Part shown: piece after piece, positions 61,829 through 64,000 of the stretch
How the letters are laid out: every line of letters starts with the position of its first letter
Position numbering within the stretch: the stretch's first letter is position 1
Notes under the pieces: model-generated
The model's database searches: none
What the model saw: only the letters and a program-made list of their open reading frames with translations
What the model was told of the DNA's origin: nothing
Program-made: the position numbers and the translations under genes
DNA from: JANYGA01 sp031420415
GTDB taxonomy: Bacteria > Vulcanimicrobiota > Vulcanimicrobiia > Vulcanimicrobiales > Vulcanimicrobiaceae
Length of the DNA: 64,000 nucleotides
Assembly: GCA_031420415.1 (NCBI GenBank)
Contig: JANOMT010000012.1
Span: forward strand, 1-64,000
Direction: 5' to 3'

Positions 61829-63076
61829 CTAGCCGACGGCCGAAGCGAACATCCACGCCATGCGGTGTTGCAGCTCGTCATCGAGCGCACCCAGAAACGC
61901 TTCGGTCGTCATCCACGGTTGCTCGGGACCGATAAGGGTCGCGAGATCTTTCGTCATCTTGCCCTGCTCGACGGTATCGATGCAAACGCGTTCGAGCGTC
62001 TGCGCGAAACGCACGACGTCGGGTGTATCGTCGAGCTTTCCGCGATGTGCGAGCCCGCGCGTCCAGGCAAAAATCGAGGCGATCGGATTTGTCGACGTCG
62101 GCTTGCCTTGCTGGTGCAGGCGATAATGTCGCGTGACCGTTCCATGCGCGGCTTCGGCTTCGATCGTCTTGCCGTCGGGCGTCATGAGGACCGAAGTCAT
62201 CAACCCGAGCGATCCGTAGCCTTGCGCGACGGTATCGGACTGCACGTCGCCGTCGTAATTCTTACACGCCCAGACGTATTTGCCCGACCACTTGAGGCAC
62301 GATGCCACCATATCGTCGATGAGACGATGCTCGTAGGTAAGCGCGAGTGCTTCGAATCGCACGCGGAACTCCGCATCGAACACGGTCTGGAAGATCTGCA
62401 TGAAGCGGCCGTCGTACGTCTTAAGAATCGTGTTTTTCGTCGAAAGATAGACGGGCCACTTGCGTTGTAAGCCGTAATTGAAACAGGCGCGTGCGAAGCC
62501 TTCGATCGATTCATCGAGGTTGTACATCGACATCGCGACGCCGGGCTTTTCGAACGTAAAGACGTCACGCGTGACGGGAGCTCCGCCATCGGCGGGCGCG
62601 AACGTCATCGTCAATTTGCCGGGGCCAGGGATGCTGAGTTCGCTCGCACGATATTGATCGCCGAAGGCGTGGCGACCGATGACGATCGGATCGGTCCACC
62701 CCGGCACCAGGCGCGGGACGTTGCGACAGATGATCGGCTCGCGAAAGACGGTGCCGTCGAGTTCGTTACGGATCGTGCCGTTCGGCGAGCGCCACATCGA
62801 TTTGAGGTGAAACTCCGTTACGCGCGCTTCGTCGGGTGTGATCGTCGCACACTTCACACCGACGCCGTATTCGCGAATCGCGCGCGCGGCTTCGACGGTG
62901 ACGGTATCGTCTGTCGCGTCGCGATGTTCGATGCCGAGATCGAAATATTTGAGATCGATATCGAGGTATGGCAAGATCAGCCGCTCGCGAATCATGTGCC
63001 AGATGACGCGGGTCATCTCATCACCGTCGAGTTCGACGATCGGGTGCGCGACCTTGATTTTTTCCATCGTTGGCAA
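61829..63076 (-). CDS. icd: NADP-dependent isocitrate dehydrogenase
   Basis: ICDH converts isocitrate to 2-oxoglutarate in the TCA cycle. At about 415 residues it belongs to the dimeric, eukaryote-like group: VELDGDEMTRVIWHMIRERL, KCATITPDEARVTEF, WRSPNGTIRNELDGTVFREPI and FMQIFQTVFDAEF. DGDVQSDTVAQGYGSLGLM has the catalytic metal-site Asp. The ATG at 63067 (3 codons in) is an equally good start. It is divergent from the BtuF-like gene, with 65 bp between. Confidence 0.95.
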   Translation of the reverse strand: MPTMEKIKVAHPIVELDGDEMTRVIWHMIRERLILPYLDIDLKYFDLGIEHRDATDDTVTVEAARAIREYGVGVKCATITPDEARVTEFHLKSMWRSPNGTIRNELDGTVFREPIICRNVPRLVPGWTDPIVIGRHAFGDQYRASELSIPGPGKLTMTFAPADGGAPVTRDVFTFEKPGVAMSMYNLDESIEGFARACFNYGLQRKWPVYLSTKNTILKTYDGRFMQIFQTVFDAEFRVRFEALALTYEHRLIDDMVASCLKWSGKYVWACKNYDGDVQSDTVAQGYGSLGLMTSVLMTPDGKTIEAEAAHGTVTRHYRLHQQGKPTSTNPIASIFAWTRGLAHRGKLDDTPDVVRFAQTLERVCIDTVEQGKMTKDLATLIGPEQPWMTTEAFLGALDDELQHRMAWMFASAVG

Positions 63077-63141
63077 CAGCGTTACGCCGCCGGAAGTCGA
63101 AGTCTTTTGGTAATCCGGTAGCGATAAAGATTGGACGGGTC

Positions 63142-64000
63142 ATGGTCGATTCATGGGTGGTTCCCGCACGAGGACGGATCGTCAGCCTCTTGCCGAGCGC
63201 GACGGAAATCGTGTATGCGCTCGGCCTCGCCGAGCGTCTCGTCGGCGTGACGCACGAATGCGACTTCCCTCCAGAGGCGCGCGAGAAGCCTCGTCTTACG
63301 GCGAGCACCATCCCGCACGCGGCGGATGCAAGCGAGGTCGATCGCCACGTCCGCGAGAGCTTACATGCGGGATCGAGCCTTTATTCGCTCGATCGGACGC
63401 TCCTCGAAATCATTGCACCGGACCTTATCATCACGCAGGAGTTATGCACGGTCTGCGCCGTGTCATACGAAATCGTCGACGCTGCGGCCAAGGGTTTGCG
63501 CGGCGACCCGCGCGTCATCTCTCTCGAACCCGCATCGCTCGAAGACGTCTACGCAAACGTCACCACGATCGGCGCGCTCACCGCTTCGCAAGCCGAAGCC
63601 ACCCGTTTCGTGACGTCGCTACGCGAGCGAGCCGAACGTTTGCGCGTGGCCGTCTCCGGAAAATCGCGACCGCGAACGCTGGTCTTGGAATGGACCGATC
63701 CGCCGTACAACGCGGGCCACTGGACGCCGGGTCTCGTCGACCTCGCGGGCGGCGAACCGCTCCTCGCCACACCGGGTGCGTACTCGCAGACGATCACGTG
63801 GGATGCAATCGTCGCCTCGGATCCCGATGTCGTCATCGTCGCGCCGTGCGGGTTCGATCTCGCAGCGACGCTGCGTGCGATCGACGATCTCGCAGCGCGC
63901 GAACCCGCGTGGAAAGCTTTGCGGGCCGTGCGCGAGCGACGCGCATACGCAATCGATGGGAACGCATTCGTCAATCGACCGGGGCCGCGGCTCGTCGACA
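63142..64000 (+). CDS. BtuF-like cobalamin-binding protein, 3' end outside the window
   Basis: From ATG 63142 the frame stays open to the last base (286 codons), so the 3' end is missing. It matches the periplasmic-binding-like family annotated as cobalamin-binding proteins: GRIVSLLPSATEIVYALGL, LVGVTHECDFPPEAREKP, APDLIITQELCTVCAVSYE and VISLEPASLEDVYANV. TDPPYNAGHWTPGLVDLAGG is in the second lobe. It has no obvious signal peptide. Family members bind B12 or other corrinoids; an uptake role and link to the B12-dependent HpnP-like enzyme are inference. Confidence 0.8.
   Translation, partial: MVDSWVVPARGRIVSLLPSATEIVYALGLAERLVGVTHECDFPPEAREKPRLTASTIPHAADASEVDRHVRESLHAGSSLYSLDRTLLEIIAPDLIITQELCTVCAVSYEIVDAAAKGLRGDPRVISLEPASLEDVYANVTTIGALTASQAEATRFVTSLRERAERLRVAVSGKSRPRTLVLEWTDPPYNAGHWTPGLVDLAGGEPLLATPGAYSQTITWDAIVASDPDVVIVAPCGFDLAATLRAIDDLAAREPAWKALRAVRERRAYAIDGNAFVNRPGPRLVD

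Noticed and set aside
1..64000. CRISPR arrays, rRNA genes, prophage or integrative element boundaries
   Set aside because: No regularly spaced repeats, rRNA motifs, phage structural genes or paired att sites were seen; the tyrosine recombinase at 29102 looks like a Xer enzyme.

Overview
The window is GC-rich bacterial chromosome, almost wholly coding, with tightly packed operons joined by 4-bp ATGA/GTGA start-stop overlaps and frequent GTG or TTG starts. It encodes outer-membrane machinery (TamB-like protein, Mla-type lipid transport, a porin-cytochrome), hopanoid lipids, and cyclic di-AMP synthesis (CdaA with a c-di-AMP riboswitch). This mix suggests a didermic, poorly cultured lineage. I lean towards Candidatus Eremiobacterota (WPS-2) or a relative, but that is inference from gene content only.

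Layout. 1-1006: a decayed IS3-family element with both terminal inverted repeats. 1076-9244 (minus): tamB-like, rqcH and a MATE exporter. 9388-18123 (plus): a long housekeeping and envelope run, gmk-rpoZ-glmS-rph-small protein-mlaE-mlaF-mlaD-rhomboid-panE. 18133-28421: a LOG-family gene and then a hopanoid locus: hpnB on plus; hpnG, hpnH, hpnA, an AcrB-type RND pump and squalene synthase on minus; and a divergent HpnP-like C-2 methylase. No squalene-hopene cyclase lies in the window. 28426-31605: cyanase, a scrap of an ABC ATPase, a tyrosine recombinase, and a TetR regulator with a small secreted protein that share an unusual operator. 31606-34463 (minus): thrC-thrB and two small unknown genes. 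34731-36683: a broken lipoprotein gene and a Yip1-type membrane protein. 36692-39280 (minus): ilvD, a STAS antagonist, an NTF2-like protein and tRNA-Gln.

39321-46365 (minus) is a cyclic di-AMP and cell-wall neighbourhood: unknown gene-cdaA-cdaR-glmM-M61 peptidase, then a ydaO-type c-di-AMP riboswitch in front of an NlpC/P60 hydrolase, then mscL. Second messenger, cell-wall precursor synthesis, wall hydrolase and osmotic valve therefore sit together. 46424-49012 (plus): rsgA and a two-haem porin-cytochrome fusion. 49030-57634: an alpha/beta hydrolase, rpsT with a clear promoter and terminator, phaC, priA and aroB-aroK-aroC. 57719-64000: an SRPBCC protein, deoC, an aldehyde dehydrogenase homologue that has lost its catalytic residues, an EgtB-like oxygenase, icd and a truncated BtuF-like protein that runs off the end.

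The most notable points are the c-di-AMP sensor and synthase in one locus, the hopanoid cluster with an AcrB-type pump, the TetR operator shared by two promoters, the cytochrome-porin-cytochrome fusion and the dead aldehyde dehydrogenase beside deoC.
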